Shown here: in pieces, positions 9,530 through 20,157 of the stretch | How positions within the stretch are numbered: the first letter of the stretch is position 1 | Layout of the letters: every line of letters begins with the position of its first letter | From: Sphaeroforma sirkka | Taxonomy: Eukaryota > Opisthokonta > Ichthyosporea > Ichthyophonida | Assembly (NCBI GenBank): GCA_001586965.3 | Contig: LUCW03000533.1 | Coordinates: forward strand, 57,501-77,772 | Direction of reading: 5' to 3' | DNA length: 20,272 nucleotides | Notes under the pieces: generated by a model | What the model saw: the letters and a program-made list of their open reading frames with translations, nothing else | Databases searched by the model: none | What the model was told of the DNA's origin: nothing | Made by a program: the position numbers and the translations under genes

Positions 9530-11430
9530 TTTTTATTTATTATATAATATAAATAAAAACAAACATTAGAATATGTTCGTCGTCTTGTTCGATGTTTATT
9601 TTTTGGCAAATAAATGTATTCTAAACTGTGTTGTCGCAGACTATTTATAGTGATTATTCACAGCCTTCAGTCTACACTACAGTTCTACACAGAAAAACTA
9701 CTCACACACACATGTAAATATTGATGTGACACATTGTGATATCAGATACATACTGGAACTTGAGAAGTCGGAGATCTCAGAAGACTGAGGTACATATTTA
9801 CTGAGATATTTCCAGTAACATTGAAAATTTGAGTTTCTTAATTTTTTTTAGAACAAGAACAAAAAGAAATGTATCGAGTGTAGGAAGAGTATTTGTTTTA
9901 TTAAAAAAACAGAATATTTACACAGCGTCACAGCTGACACTTTGCTGAGACTTATTTTTTAAACGTAGTTGACGACTGACATTGACAGTATGACAGTATC
10001 AACTGACAAGTGACAGCACTGAAAACTGAAGTCTCTAGTCTCTACTACTGACTACTGAGTACAGGCTACAGAGTATTTAAATACGTATATACTGCTAGTA
10101 GTAGAGAGTGAGAGAGAGCGACTCTCAGCCCTCAGGCTACAGTCCTACAGACAAATAAATACATAAATAGGCATAGCCTTATTAGAAAATATATAAAAAA
10201 ACACGAAGGCTATGAAAAATTAAAAATTGAAATAGGGGAAAAAATACATATTGTGTATTTGCTCTCAATTACAGTGCGTATTTTTAATCTATTTACGGTG
10301 ATAGCTTATACACAGTCACGACTCACGCACACGCAGTATTCACCGGCCTACCGACGAATCAAAAATTCGCCATTAAAAAATATAGTATATATGAGAATGT
10401 TCCTGTTCTCTTTTAAAATTTATATATATATTTATTTCTTCTCTTGCCTCCTGTGTGTCATACTGTCATAAAAATTAAAAACTGAGAAAAATCCGAATAT
10501 CCCTCACGATAACTTTTATACATACATATTTATTTAAAAAAATGTTTCTTTGATGACAGAAACCTTGGGGCTATCGGCCATCAGGCTATGTAAAAAGTGA
10601 CAGGCCGAGTTGCAACTTCGCACTGTCCGACTAACCAATGTCCGCGACTCCGCTCTCTCTCGTAACCGCCCATCCCTCATCAGTCATCCCACATCAGACG
10701 TCAAACCCCAAACCCTAAAACAATCGTACCACTTTTTGTTTCTGCTCTTCTTTTTTCACAAAGTGTTGTGTTCAATTAGGAGGCTATGAGTATTGCTCGA
10801 GAGTTTTCAGAAGGCTATGAACATAGCCTACTGTACTTTTCCGAGAAAAAGGGCCAATAACCTTCTAATATATTAAAAAAACAGAATGCCATGAAGAAGG
10901 AAGCTATTTATGAATTCAAAATTCATTAAGCACAATATTCGTCCTCTCCAACTATGAGATAATGAGATTGAATGATGACCGTCTGACTAAGTCCATACTC
11001 CCACAGTCCATTTTCGAGACTCCAGACTCCCCAATGCCCCAGTGGCCCAGTCCCTACGAAGCGTCAAGCGGTCAAGACGCCACGAGTCCACGACCCCACC
11101 GACTCACCGAAAGTGGCGAGTGGCACAGGCCGACACTGACAGGCGCACCCCCTCTCGTGGTGGCTGTCGGTTTCTCAGACTCCTCTCACTACTAAATACT
11201 AGTAAAACAGAGTGTGTCCACTGTCCAGAGAGGAGAGTCAAAAGTCGAAAACTGAAAACTCCCAGTATATGAATAGGCACGTATTTGTATTTTATTTTGT
11301 TCTTTTGTGTTCAATTTATAGGAGGCTATGGCTTTTGTATTTAGTGTACTTTACCTTTTTCTTTAATCTCGCTGATCCAGTACATATTCTCTATTGTAAT
11401 TTTCTTCTTCTTTAAAAAAAAAAAAAATAC
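9530..11430. mobile_element. Possible degenerate non-coding repeat element (GGCTATG family)
   Basis: Composition changes abruptly here: many short CAGT/GACT/ACTG-type words, scattered AGGCTATG or CATAGCC motifs (about 10148, 10208, 10583, 10781, 10812, 11323) and A-rich runs. Internal direct repeats support a duplicated element. TTGTGTTCAATT followed closely by AGGAGGCTATG occurs near 10767 and again near 11307, and ATTAAAAAAACAGAAT occurs near 9900 and 10871. The same GGCTATG/CATAGCC words form hairpins at 19552-19603. No transposase or reverse transcriptase frame is visible. Likely a decayed or non-autonomous element; boundaries are approximate and I found no clear terminal repeats or target-site duplication. 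Confidence 0.4.
10812..10829. repeat. Short inverted repeat GGCTATG-AA-CATAGCC
   Basis: Seven-base arms at 10813-10819 and 10822-10828 flank AA, giving a near-perfect palindrome of the motif found throughout this tract and again around 19550. Confidence 0.9.
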
Positions 11431-11469
11431 ACTTTTATGATATCATTCTAATACGACACGATCCAGAGG

Positions 11470-11670
11470 CGTATGAGGGATATTTACGTGATATACATAT
11501 GCATAAACTTGCAATTATGCATAATTATTCACAAATATACATAACTGCATATAGAAATATGCATATGCATATACATTTAACTATGCATATACAGATAAAT
11601 ATACTGATACACACACATATATCTATAATATAGTATACAATATATACATATAAATATAATATAATATACA

Positions 11671-11703
<33 letters not shown>

Positions 11704-11931
11704 CATACATACATATATATATTTAAATATATATATATATATGCATATATAATATATATGTCAATATCATGCACATGCACACACGCACATGTATATATAC
11801 ATATGGACATACATATACATATGTATATATGCAATGTGTGTATGTGTTAATCATGAATACATCCAAACATATGTATATATGTATGTGACTGTACAGGCAC
11901 ATGTATTATGTTTTGTTTTATACTATATATA

Positions 11932-11975
<44 letters not shown>

Positions 11976-12107
11976 GTATTTGTTTTACTACTATATATAT
12001 ATATATATATATATAAATATACATATTTATTACATTTACACACAGATTTATATATATACTTATATTTATATATAGATATATATATATATAGATATAGATA
12101 TATACAT

Positions 12108-12155
<48 letters not shown>
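11470..12155. repeat. (TA)n-rich microsatellite region
   Basis: About 700 bp of interrupted TA runs with ATAC and (CA)n stretches, including nearly pure TA at about 11660-11696, 11938-11972, 11990-12014 and 12121-12152. The Tyr/Ile-rich reading frames on both strands are translations of the repeat and not proteins. Confidence 0.95.
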
Positions 12156-12156
<1 letters not shown>

Positions 12157-12751
12157 AGTATTATGCGCGCTTCTGACGCGCCGAATGTGCAGTTGATACT
12201 TGAATATTGTGCAAGCTAACAATATTCGTTCCTTATGTTATTCATAGTCAGATGTCGTGCTATTAGCCGTCAGATATTTGACGTCAATTGTCAGATGTTG
12301 CACTATCTGTTCCATCTCCATAGCAATTGATAACCTGACTTATCTGTGAAATTTGCTATCGATTTCCTGTGTGTGCGCGATTTATATCCGGCGTCCCCAT
12401 GAGCAGGTGTCCTGCAAAGTTGAGGTTTCGTTCCAGTTGGTTCGGGTTGCTCAGGAGATGTGGGTGGGTGTTCGCCTCAGCCTGGCGTGTACATTCTAGA
12501 GGTGAGTCCTCACAAGTATCACAACTTATCTTGTGGAAGAAGATAGAAGCAGAGCTCCACTTATGGCGCAGAATCTGTCGTCCGAGTTGGACTACACTTC
12601 TTTCTCGGGGAGCGCCGGGGTCTACCTGTGTAGTATATATACATGTGTGTGTAGATAGACACATACACTTATATACATATGTATATCAGCGTTACTGTGT
12701 GTGTAGATACACACTTATACACGTATATAGATCAGCGTCAGGAAAACCCAC
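12156..12751. other. Spacer downstream of the deacetylase gene
   Basis: This stretch holds three GTCAGAT words at 12247, 12269 and 12290 (21-22 bp apart) and a short plus-strand frame from ATG 12563. That frame (DYTSFSGSAGVYLC) loosely resembles a LanC-like repeat but cannot be extended. On the minus strand it would be the 3' UTR or flank of the deacetylase. No gene is called. Confidence 0.5.
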
Positions 12752-13495
12752 TCACGTAGCGAGACAGGTATTATCGCACTCACCCAAGCCTAATTGCACT
12801 ATAGTCGTACGGTCCGCAGCCATGGGTAGGTAGTAGTTGGTGTCATACTCGCCGTACTGAACGCCTCTCATGCGAGGTACAGTCAGTTCTGATCCGGGTG
12901 TCCTAGAGTGGGTGACCACCGCTGAACACTTGCCCTGGGCAGAGACTGCCATACGCACGGGTAAGCCGCCAGTGTATGTAACAGTCGCCTGTAACCCACA
13001 CTCGTCTCTGTACTTGCGCCTGAGAAAGTATAGGCCTAAATCGTCCATCTTATACGTGATAATGGGAAAGCTCACGTACGAGTTTACCCACTTAGTCACC
13101 GCTCGCAGCCACAGGCTGAGCAGACTCACACCCTCGGACACAGCGAGGTTGGCTTGGTGGAACTGATGTTGGAAGATTGAATGTGCGTACAGTAAGTGCG
13201 TGAAGTTGATGTTCCAGTTGCCTACCTAGCTTTCACTACATTGGAACATGAACACAACATACGGGGACGTGATGCAATTTCACGCAGAAATTACCAGGAT
13301 AAAAGGGGGATAGGTTGTACGCACAAATAAAGTACATGCGAATCGGCTAATGTTGTCGCAAATGTAGTTATTTACCGTAACACTCGAATTCTAAATTGCT
13401 ACTTGCACAAGTTGTCCATGAGAGAAACTTAACGCAGTTGTCTCAATGTTTGTATATGTATTTATACAACTCTATGTATGCATTTACACTTACAT

Positions 13496-13545
<50 letters not shown>

Positions 13546-13830
13546 TTTACACACACACACACATATATATATATACATATACATAAATAAGTGTGTATGC
13601 AAGTACATGCATGCATGCATATATATATATATATATAAATAGAAATACATATATATATATATATAAACACAGTATGGGAATACGTATGTACGTATGTATG
13701 TATGTAGATATGGTTTTTCTATTGTAATATATATATATATATAAATATTGGCAGACACATTTATACATACATACAGTCATAGTTTGATAAATACACAAAT
13801 GAAATTATGTATGTATTTGGATGATTGCTA

Positions 13831-13867
<37 letters not shown>

Positions 13868-13899
13868 ATGTAGATCTACATTTATATATATATTGATAT

Positions 13900-13983
<84 letters not shown>

Positions 13984-16730
13984 TGTATATATATATAGAA
14001 AATGCAAATATCAAGTCTCCTGTCTGAACCAAGTGGTACTTTACAAAACCCGCAATCACTAAAGACGTCAACATCGATGTTATACTACAAAAAAGTCATT
14101 TTAAACCTGGCGTTCTATAGATCGGATAATCGCTTAACTATAATATATATATTTCCAACAGATAACACGACCATTCGTTTTCTCGCGTTTTAAGGAATGT
14201 TAAGTTCGACCGAATGAGTTTCCGTTTGCAATTATTCAATTATATACTCCCCACAAGAAACCGTATCCCCTGTCCCTGCGGACCAATACATAACGAGATA
14301 TAATGAAAGATATACACATCGAACCACATACCATGTAAGGGTCGATTCTTAACAGAAACAAGTTCGTCGCCGTGCGGATGCCCTCCATGTCAATGATCTC
14401 AGCTGCTGTCAAGTCACGCGGGTACTTCCACGAGTCCACGCTGCACTTATACCCTCCGTCTGTTGCCGATGCACTCTGATCATAGCCGTAGCAAGTAGGG
14501 CCGTAGAAGCTATTGAATTCATCCTGCAACTGTTGCTGGGTGGCAGCGTCGAAGTATATCTGCGTAGCCATTCTCGGTATAACATATATAGACCTTTGAC
14601 CGTACAAGCGCTCCATATTGTCTTCGAAGAGTTTCTTTTCTAGATCGGTCAAGAGCTTGCCACCTGCACCGGCTTTCGTTTGGGCCACAAAGGGGTGCCA
14701 GGGGTTCTCAGGCTTTAGGTCTGCACGCGAGTTGTCGCCAACCGCAAAACGGTGTCCGGCTTCCAACATGGCACTGTACATCACAGGATCGAGGGGAAAG
14801 GTATTAATGTGGAATGTTGATATTTTACACCATACAAATCTCAGATCTTTCTGATTATAAGATAGCAAGCCACCTTTCACGACCAAACAGAGGAAAGAAG
14901 TAGATCCGACAAACAAGGGAATCATACCTAACGGATTCGGTGTAGTTCAGACCCGAAATTCTCGGGGTCACGATGGAATTTGGCGACCAATTGTTCGGAT
15001 GGGAATATGCATTAAGCACTGTAGCAGCGATGTGTAGGTTTCGCGTGAGTTCATAGAGATTGTACGTGTAGGGCGTGTATCCAGATTGAGGATACGTTGG
15101 TTCACTATATGGGCACTCAGATGAACGCCAATCATTGCAAGCAGTTAGTTGCGGATCGATGTAAGAGCTTTCCGGTGCGCAATTTGACTGAAGGCAGTAC
15201 ATGTCGATGTGATTCCACGTATGTGTCAGCCAAAGGAACTTATCAAACTGGGCTACAGTGAGTGGATTAACTTCAGGCTGATATATATTCGCGAGACTGT
15301 CATACCCTTTGCCATTGAACGCCATTTGTATCTTGAAGTTCGATCCAGCACTGCTTGCGGCATTGATTCTATCCTGTTCGGCAGCGTGGAATTCATAGTC
15401 GGTTGCTGTGTTACGGTACCTTGCCCCCGAGTTGTATGTTCTGGTATCGAGATAGAAGTCATCTATCTGCGTGTCTAGCAGGAGTCTCCGTTGACCCATA
15501 AATAGACCTTTCGTAACCCATGGCAACCAGGAGTGTGCGAGAGCGGGACCGAGTAGGCCGTTGGTGTTCGCTGTGAAGAAGAAATACATGATCTCTACAC
15601 CGGTAACAACATTACGATGGATCACCCCTCCCAAGGCGCTTGAGATAGCGCCAACAGGCTCTGTCACCTTTCCGGTGTCTGTACTGGCCACCTCGAAGTC
15701 CATATTGAGCAACGGTAGGATATGCTTGTCCGTGTTTAAAGCATCATCTAGATAACCTGGGACGATCCAGTAGCGGTTATCCGTGAACTCGTTTTCGTTG
15801 CCGACCTTCATAACCACACCTGGTTGAATAGCGTTATTGATTCCCTCCAACAAGGCCTCGACATCGAAGGCCACTGTCGTTGCTGCGGTGCTTAACCGTC
15901 CGTCGAGTCCGTTTATCGCGTCATCATCTACGTGCAATTGAACACAAAATTAGGTTCCAGAATTGTGTAGATTGGAACAAATCGTTGGATTGGTTGCAGT
16001 AAAGGTATAGTTTTGGGTCACACACACGCGATATCTAAAGTGAAGAATTGAGATTGCGCTTACCGAGATGTGTCGGGCCTGAATTGAGCATTACTCTCCT
16101 CACGTCATACTTCGCACAGTAGTCGTCCAGAATAGCTTTTTGAGCCCCGATGCCGTTACTAATCCAATTACCGTTGGAAGAATACGCCAATCTTGCATGG
16201 GTTTGGATAACTTTAAATGCAAAAAAGTATGAATGAGGTTATACTCTGTTACAGAGACCAGTCAATAATAAAACATAGCGAACAATTATCCTCGATAGAT
16301 ATAGCCTTAACCAAACAAAAAGAAACTAGCTTGAGGTGCAGAGACATACTTGAGTTGTATTTCGGCATTGTCGTGATGGGGTCAAGAAGTTCAATTTGCA
16401 AATTACCTTGAGCATCGAGCGATACGAGATCATAATTCACTCCATACGCCTACTCAAAATAAATGTGCTCAAAGGTTAGAATAGGGATATTAGTTGAAGA
16501 ATGATAAACTGGCTCAGCAAAGCGCTAATATAAATATTCGATATATTCGTACTCGTTTTGTGAATGAGAATTACCTTCGCCATCTCTATCGGCAGTTTGG
16601 CCAACGATGCATCCGAGGAGAGAATTAGAGTCTTCAATCCGATATCGAAGTTCAGAACACTTTGCGCCCAGCACATTTTAAGTATAGTGAGATAGCAAAC
16701 TGCCGTAAGCATCGTATACCTGGTGAGCAT
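12752..16730 (-). CDS. Agd3-like secreted polysaccharide deacetylase (CBM87-CE18 type), 6 exons, complete
   Basis: Exons on the minus strand: 16730-16575, 16449-16350, 16210-16064, 15927-14928, 14773-14332, 13225-12752. All junctions are GT-AG with matching phases, summing to 2319 nt (772 aa plus stop). The first residues form a signal peptide ([20 protein letters not shown] then WAQ), so the product should be secreted. Residues about 25-130 resemble the N-terminal carbohydrate-binding part of fungal Agd3 ([15 protein letters not shown]...[12 protein letters not shown]). The catalytic part shows [11 protein letters not shown] (Asp pair about 290-291) and [12 protein letters not shown] (His about 370 and 374), corresponding to the metal-binding Asp and H-T-x-x-H of NodB-like deacetylases. 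Further family landmarks are [48 protein letters not shown] and [20 protein letters not shown]. Fungal Agd3 deacetylates galactosaminogalactan; the substrate here is unknown. Family assignment is from remembered motifs, not a search. Confidence 0.87.
13226..14331 (-). other. Last intron of the deacetylase gene, filled with microsatellites
   Basis: The donor GTATGT (14331) follows ...RIDPYM, and the acceptor AGCTAG at 13226 precedes [13 protein letters not shown]. The 1.1-kb intron contains TA runs at 13508-13541, 13620-13637, 13727-13744, 13835-13862 and 13921-13980, plus CA runs. An alternative acceptor four bases downstream (GTAG at 13222) would be out of phase. Confidence 0.75.
13496..13998. 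repeat. Cluster of (TA)n, (CA)n and (ATGC)n microsatellites
   Basis: Several simple tracts are separated by short unique DNA. The longest is (CA)n at about 13900-13921 running into about 60 bp of TA to 13980. Confidence 0.95.
16575..16730 (-). CDS. Deacetylase exon 1: start codon and signal peptide
   Basis: ATG at 16730-16728 is followed by Arg and then an uninterrupted hydrophobic stretch of about 15 residues, with a small-residue cleavage region around WAQS. A second ATG lies six codons later and would still leave the hydrophobic core, so the exact start is open. The donor is AAG|GTAATT at 16574, phase 0. Confidence 0.8.
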
Positions 16731-17983
16731 TGCGGTAATCTTTATGAGTTGGCGGCTGGCCTTCAGTCTGTGTTGTTCTGTGATGCGAGCGAGAGTTGAG
16801 CTCGCCTATATCTACTATGTAAATGTCTAATAAGTAGTCGATTTGAGCTCAAAAGGGAGATTGTTATGATTCATACAGACTGTACTTTTCAAGGGGTTTT
16901 CCCCTAAAACCTCGTAAAAAACCCTCGTAGTATCATACAGATGCTTAAAACGCATGTGTAAAAGCTATGTAGACTATTCGTATTCAAAATCAAATAGGAC
17001 GTCAACAAGTACAGTGTACGCGACTGCAACTCAAATATCAACTTTTTTTCTAATTTAAAATTGGACAAACAAAAGCTTTAAAGTCTAAAAGCCTATTAGT
17101 AGAAGCGTACCGACATACAGCACGTGTTGCGATATCAAATAATATCAACAATCCAAGGCAAAATAGATGCATGTCAATTGAACATCCGAAGTTCCGAACT
17201 AGGTGTTCACTCACACTGTTTTCATTACAGTAAATTGTTTTTACCAAAAAAAAACGTCAAATAATTAAATACATATATGTATGCAAGTCCAAGACTCCAA
17301 GAGAGGAGCTCATAAATTCATAAAGGTATTCTTACGAAGAACGCAGCCGAATCAAAATGGAAGTATGGAACTGGTTGAGGACAAACTCAAAATAGAGAGC
17401 AAGATATGTTACATATGCACGAAGAACACACAACACAGCGGTGAGCAGACTGCAGTCAAAACTCAAATGGAACTGGTTGAGGACAAAATATAGAGCAAAA
17501 TAAAAACAGTCTAAACTCTACACTCTACTCTAGTGACTCTAAATAGTTAATACACCCCAGATGTGAGATGAGTTACTTTGATTGCTCTTTTGAGTTGTTT
17601 CAGCAAATTACAGACAATCACTATTCAGAGATATCAGACATGAGAACAAAGGACAATCTATTTTATTTTGTTTCTTTAAACTTCAAACTTGACAACGGGG
17701 GTTTTTTTTTAAATTTTAATAATAAAAAGCATAGTGTATACTTCATAATGTATTATATAGGGGCTTACATATGACAATTATATATTTACTAAAGCATGTA
17801 CGTAAATAGTACGTACTACGTACTGTAAAGATATTATAAATATGCACATATGTACTGCAAAAGAACAAAATGCGCCACATGCATATGCAGTATTTATTTA
17901 CATATAGCCCGTTCGTCGAATTTCAAAAAGCAGGATCTGTCATTGTGTGTACATATGTATTTTACTGTTTACAAGTTGATTAT
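16731..17983. other. Intergenic region upstream of the deacetylase gene
   Basis: This AT-rich spacer should contain the deacetylase promoter (reading leftward from 16731) and the 3' side of the minus-strand exon at 17984-18235. It also holds a 21-bp direct repeat pair (17365, 17467), a stretch of CTCTA/ACTCT words at 17505-17545 resembling 19480-19512, and homopolymer runs. No TATA box or other site is assigned with confidence. Confidence 0.6.
17365..17487 (+). repeat. 21-bp direct repeats 102 bp apart, inside an open frame
   Basis: ATGGAACTGGTTGAGGACAA (plus A) occurs exactly at 17365-17385 and 17467-17487. Both lie in one open frame (ATG at 17281, stop at 17493), where each encodes MELVEDK. 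Between them is ICYICTKNTQHSGEQT. The frame has no recognisable domain and may be a repeat fragment and not a gene. Confidence 0.7.
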
Positions 17984-18235
17984 TTATGACATGACAAATC
18001 TCGCAATAGGACATCGATAATCGCTTGTGTTACTATCAAGATGACTAGTAAAGAGAAGATAGACAGCAGCCACATTGGCAGGAGTCAGCTCGGCTTCGAC
18101 AATCGATACTTGTAGAGCATTTTGCAGTAGTAAATTTAGTTGTGTTTCACATGGGACACATTTTCGCTGCCCTACGGACTGTATGATTGAATATAAAAAG
18201 CGATAGCCTTCTTGTTCAATCAATATGGTTTTGTT
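17984..18235 (-). CDS. Probable exon of an unidentified protein
   Basis: After a plausible acceptor (TTTCTATCGACTGTCAG, ending at 18236) the minus strand reads NKTILIEQEGYRFLYSIIQS VGQRKCVPCETQ... with helical, leucine-rich continuation (LNLLLQNALQ, ELTPANVAAVYLLFTSHL). It reaches a stop just after RCPIARFVMS at 17984. Amino-acid composition is like a folded alpha-helical protein and unlike the surrounding repeat-derived frames. A donor-like GTAACA inside the last part (after SHLD) means the exon could end earlier and continue elsewhere. I do not recognise the family; a helical scaffold such as an armadillo- or BEACH-associated protein is only an impression. Neighbouring exons were not found. 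Confidence 0.5.
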   Translation of the reverse strand, partial: NKTILIEQEGYRFLYSIIQSVGQRKCVPCETQLNLLLQNALQVSIVEAELTPANVAAVYLLFTSHLDSNTSDYRCPIARFVMS

Positions 18236-18410
18236 CTGACAGTCGATAGAAATGTATGAATCTACATGATTGTAATTGGTTGTATATATATAGGATCAGC
18301 TATTATATGTATGCACATATATAAATGTGGATCTCTATGACCATATATGTATGCATATAAAGAATTAGCAATCATATATAGTCTATGAATATATGTATGT
18401 ATGACTGCAT

Positions 18411-18477
18411 CTACTATATATATATATATATATACATACATACATACACATACATACATACATATATATATATATAT

Positions 18478-18568
<91 letters not shown>

Positions 18569-18594
18569 TATACATCAATATACATATTATACAT

Positions 18595-18672
<78 letters not shown>

Positions 18673-18679
18673 AGCATAT

Positions 18680-18719
<40 letters not shown>

Positions 18720-18882
18720 CATGCATGCATGCATGCATGTATGTACATCATGTATACATACATACATATATATATACATATCTCCATATAATATATTCTA
18801 TATAGTGCTTATATAATATGTATGCTTATGCATACGTTACATGCATGCATCAACATCAATATGTATATATGTATATATGTGC

Positions 18883-18938
<56 letters not shown>

Positions 18939-19159
18939 GCATATATATATATTATATATATGTGTGTTTATTGCCACTCGTCAGCCCCTGTTTTGCCCTA
19001 TGACTCTGGACTGTGAATACCAGAACACATTCCCTACGGGATACACCCGACTGGGCAAATGTATATACCTACGTTTATATATCCATATCTGTATCTGTTT
19101 TTTTTTATAGCTCATGTGATACTTAGAAACGACAAGAGTTAATATATGAATGTATATGC

Positions 19160-19227
<68 letters not shown>

Positions 19228-19242
19228 ACATATATACCTACG

Positions 19243-19324
<82 letters not shown>

Positions 19325-19382
19325 CATATACATATACGTATACATATACATACATACGTGTACACACACACACTCATTCACT

Positions 19383-19423
<41 letters not shown>

Positions 19424-19430
19424 TAAAAAT
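18411..19430. repeat. Long interrupted (TA)n, (GCAT)n, (ATAC)n, (CA)n microsatellite block
   Basis: TA runs lie at about 18486-18567, 18597-18659, 18682-18714, 18895-18937, 19162-19223 and 19255-19311. A (GCAT)n run of about six units sits at 18716-18739, an (ACATAT)n run near 19312-19345 and (CA)n near 19382-19406. A short unique stretch lies at about 18965-19150. Confidence 0.95.
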
Positions 19431-19551
19431 ATTAGTATGACTCGGCCATAGCCTGCTTGTCCTCGATGAACATTTCGTGGCTCTACAGTCTCTCTCTCTA
19501 CTACTCTACTCTTGAGTTGTTTAAATTGAATTTAAAAATATAGTATAATTA

Positions 19552-19603
19552 ATCATAGCCTTCTGTCTACTTTAGAAGGCTATGATCCTTCTTGATCATA
19601 GCC
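19552..19603. repeat. Overlapping inverted repeats of the CATAGCC/GGCTATG motif
   Basis: ATCATAGCCTTCT (19552-19564) pairs perfectly with AGAAGGCTATGAT (19574-19586) across a 9-nt loop. The right arm also pairs as GGCTATGATC (19578-19587) with GATCATAGCC (19594-19603) across 6 nt. The middle arm can therefore form either of two mutually exclusive hairpins. The same motif family is scattered in 10140-11340. Confidence 0.9.
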
Positions 19604-19650
19604 TTTACGTCTTGATAGACAAATATATATATATTAGTTTGATAGTCGGC

Positions 19651-19668
19651 TATGGCCCATGGGCCATA
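19651..19668. repeat. 18-bp perfect palindrome TATGGCCCATGGGCCATA
   Basis: This is a perfect self-complementary 18-mer inside a further GGCTATGG...TAGCC context, about 50 bp after the paired hairpins. It may belong to the same repeat family. Confidence 0.9.
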
Positions 19669-20157
19669 TGTAGCCTTCATCTCAATAAGACATTAGAACG
19701 CTATAGAAAGGCTTTTCTTTATGTGAACTTGTGAAATTAAATATGTATAAAACTCTAATAAAGATCTATAAATAGAATCTACTTGATCGGCTTTTTATAT
19801 TTTGTGGCTTTTTATGGGCAAAGTTACAGACAATCCCCAACAGACACGCTTAACGTATTTGTTAAAATAATCACGAAGATACATAGTAAATACATACACT
19901 CATAGACATGAGTGCACAACCTCTGGTAGTGGGAAGTACAGAAAAGAGCGCGGAACAGAAAAGATAACAAGATATACTGCTCATTTATAATCAATAAACT
20001 GCACATGCAGATATAGCGGCGTAGTACAAGTTGCGGTGTTTTCTTCCTTTCGGGCGTAGACACATGGTCGTGACATTTACAGTATAAGTGTATACGATAG
20101 GAAACAATAGCTAGTTTCATTCAAAGTAAATCATAATGGGTGACCCGACTACAAGAA

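Larger units (their letters stand above)
18236..20135. other. Repeat-dominated spacer
   Basis: About 1 kb is microsatellite (18411-19430), followed by the GGCTATG hairpin cluster (19440-19690) and about 400 bp of AT-rich DNA that presumably includes the promoter of the zinc-cluster gene at 20136 or 20158. Minus-strand frames at 19824-20120 show no domain, so no gene is called. Confidence 0.65.

Noticed and set aside
10703..10722. CCCCAAACCCTAAAAC, telomere-like
   Set aside because: Only about one and a half units with imperfect spacing; not a telomeric array.
11525..12222. Tyr/Ile-rich frames on both strands
   Set aside because: They are translations of (TA)n/(ATAC)n repeats. The same applies to the frames in 13462-14074 and 18385-19451.
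12563..12650. Plus-strand frame MAQNLSSELDYTSFSGSAGVYLC resembling a LanC-like repeat
   Set aside because: Only about 20 residues resemble the family. The frame ends at once and no downstream exon fits before the opposite-strand deacetylase exon.
14236..14331. Extension of the deacetylase frame past 14332 ([17 protein letters not shown], membrane-like)
   Set aside because: It is intron read-through after the GTATGT donor. The next exon at 13225 continues the family motifs in phase.
19824..20120. 98-codon minus-strand frame
   Set aside because: No domain or motif, skewed composition, and it lies in the probable promoter of the zinc-cluster gene.
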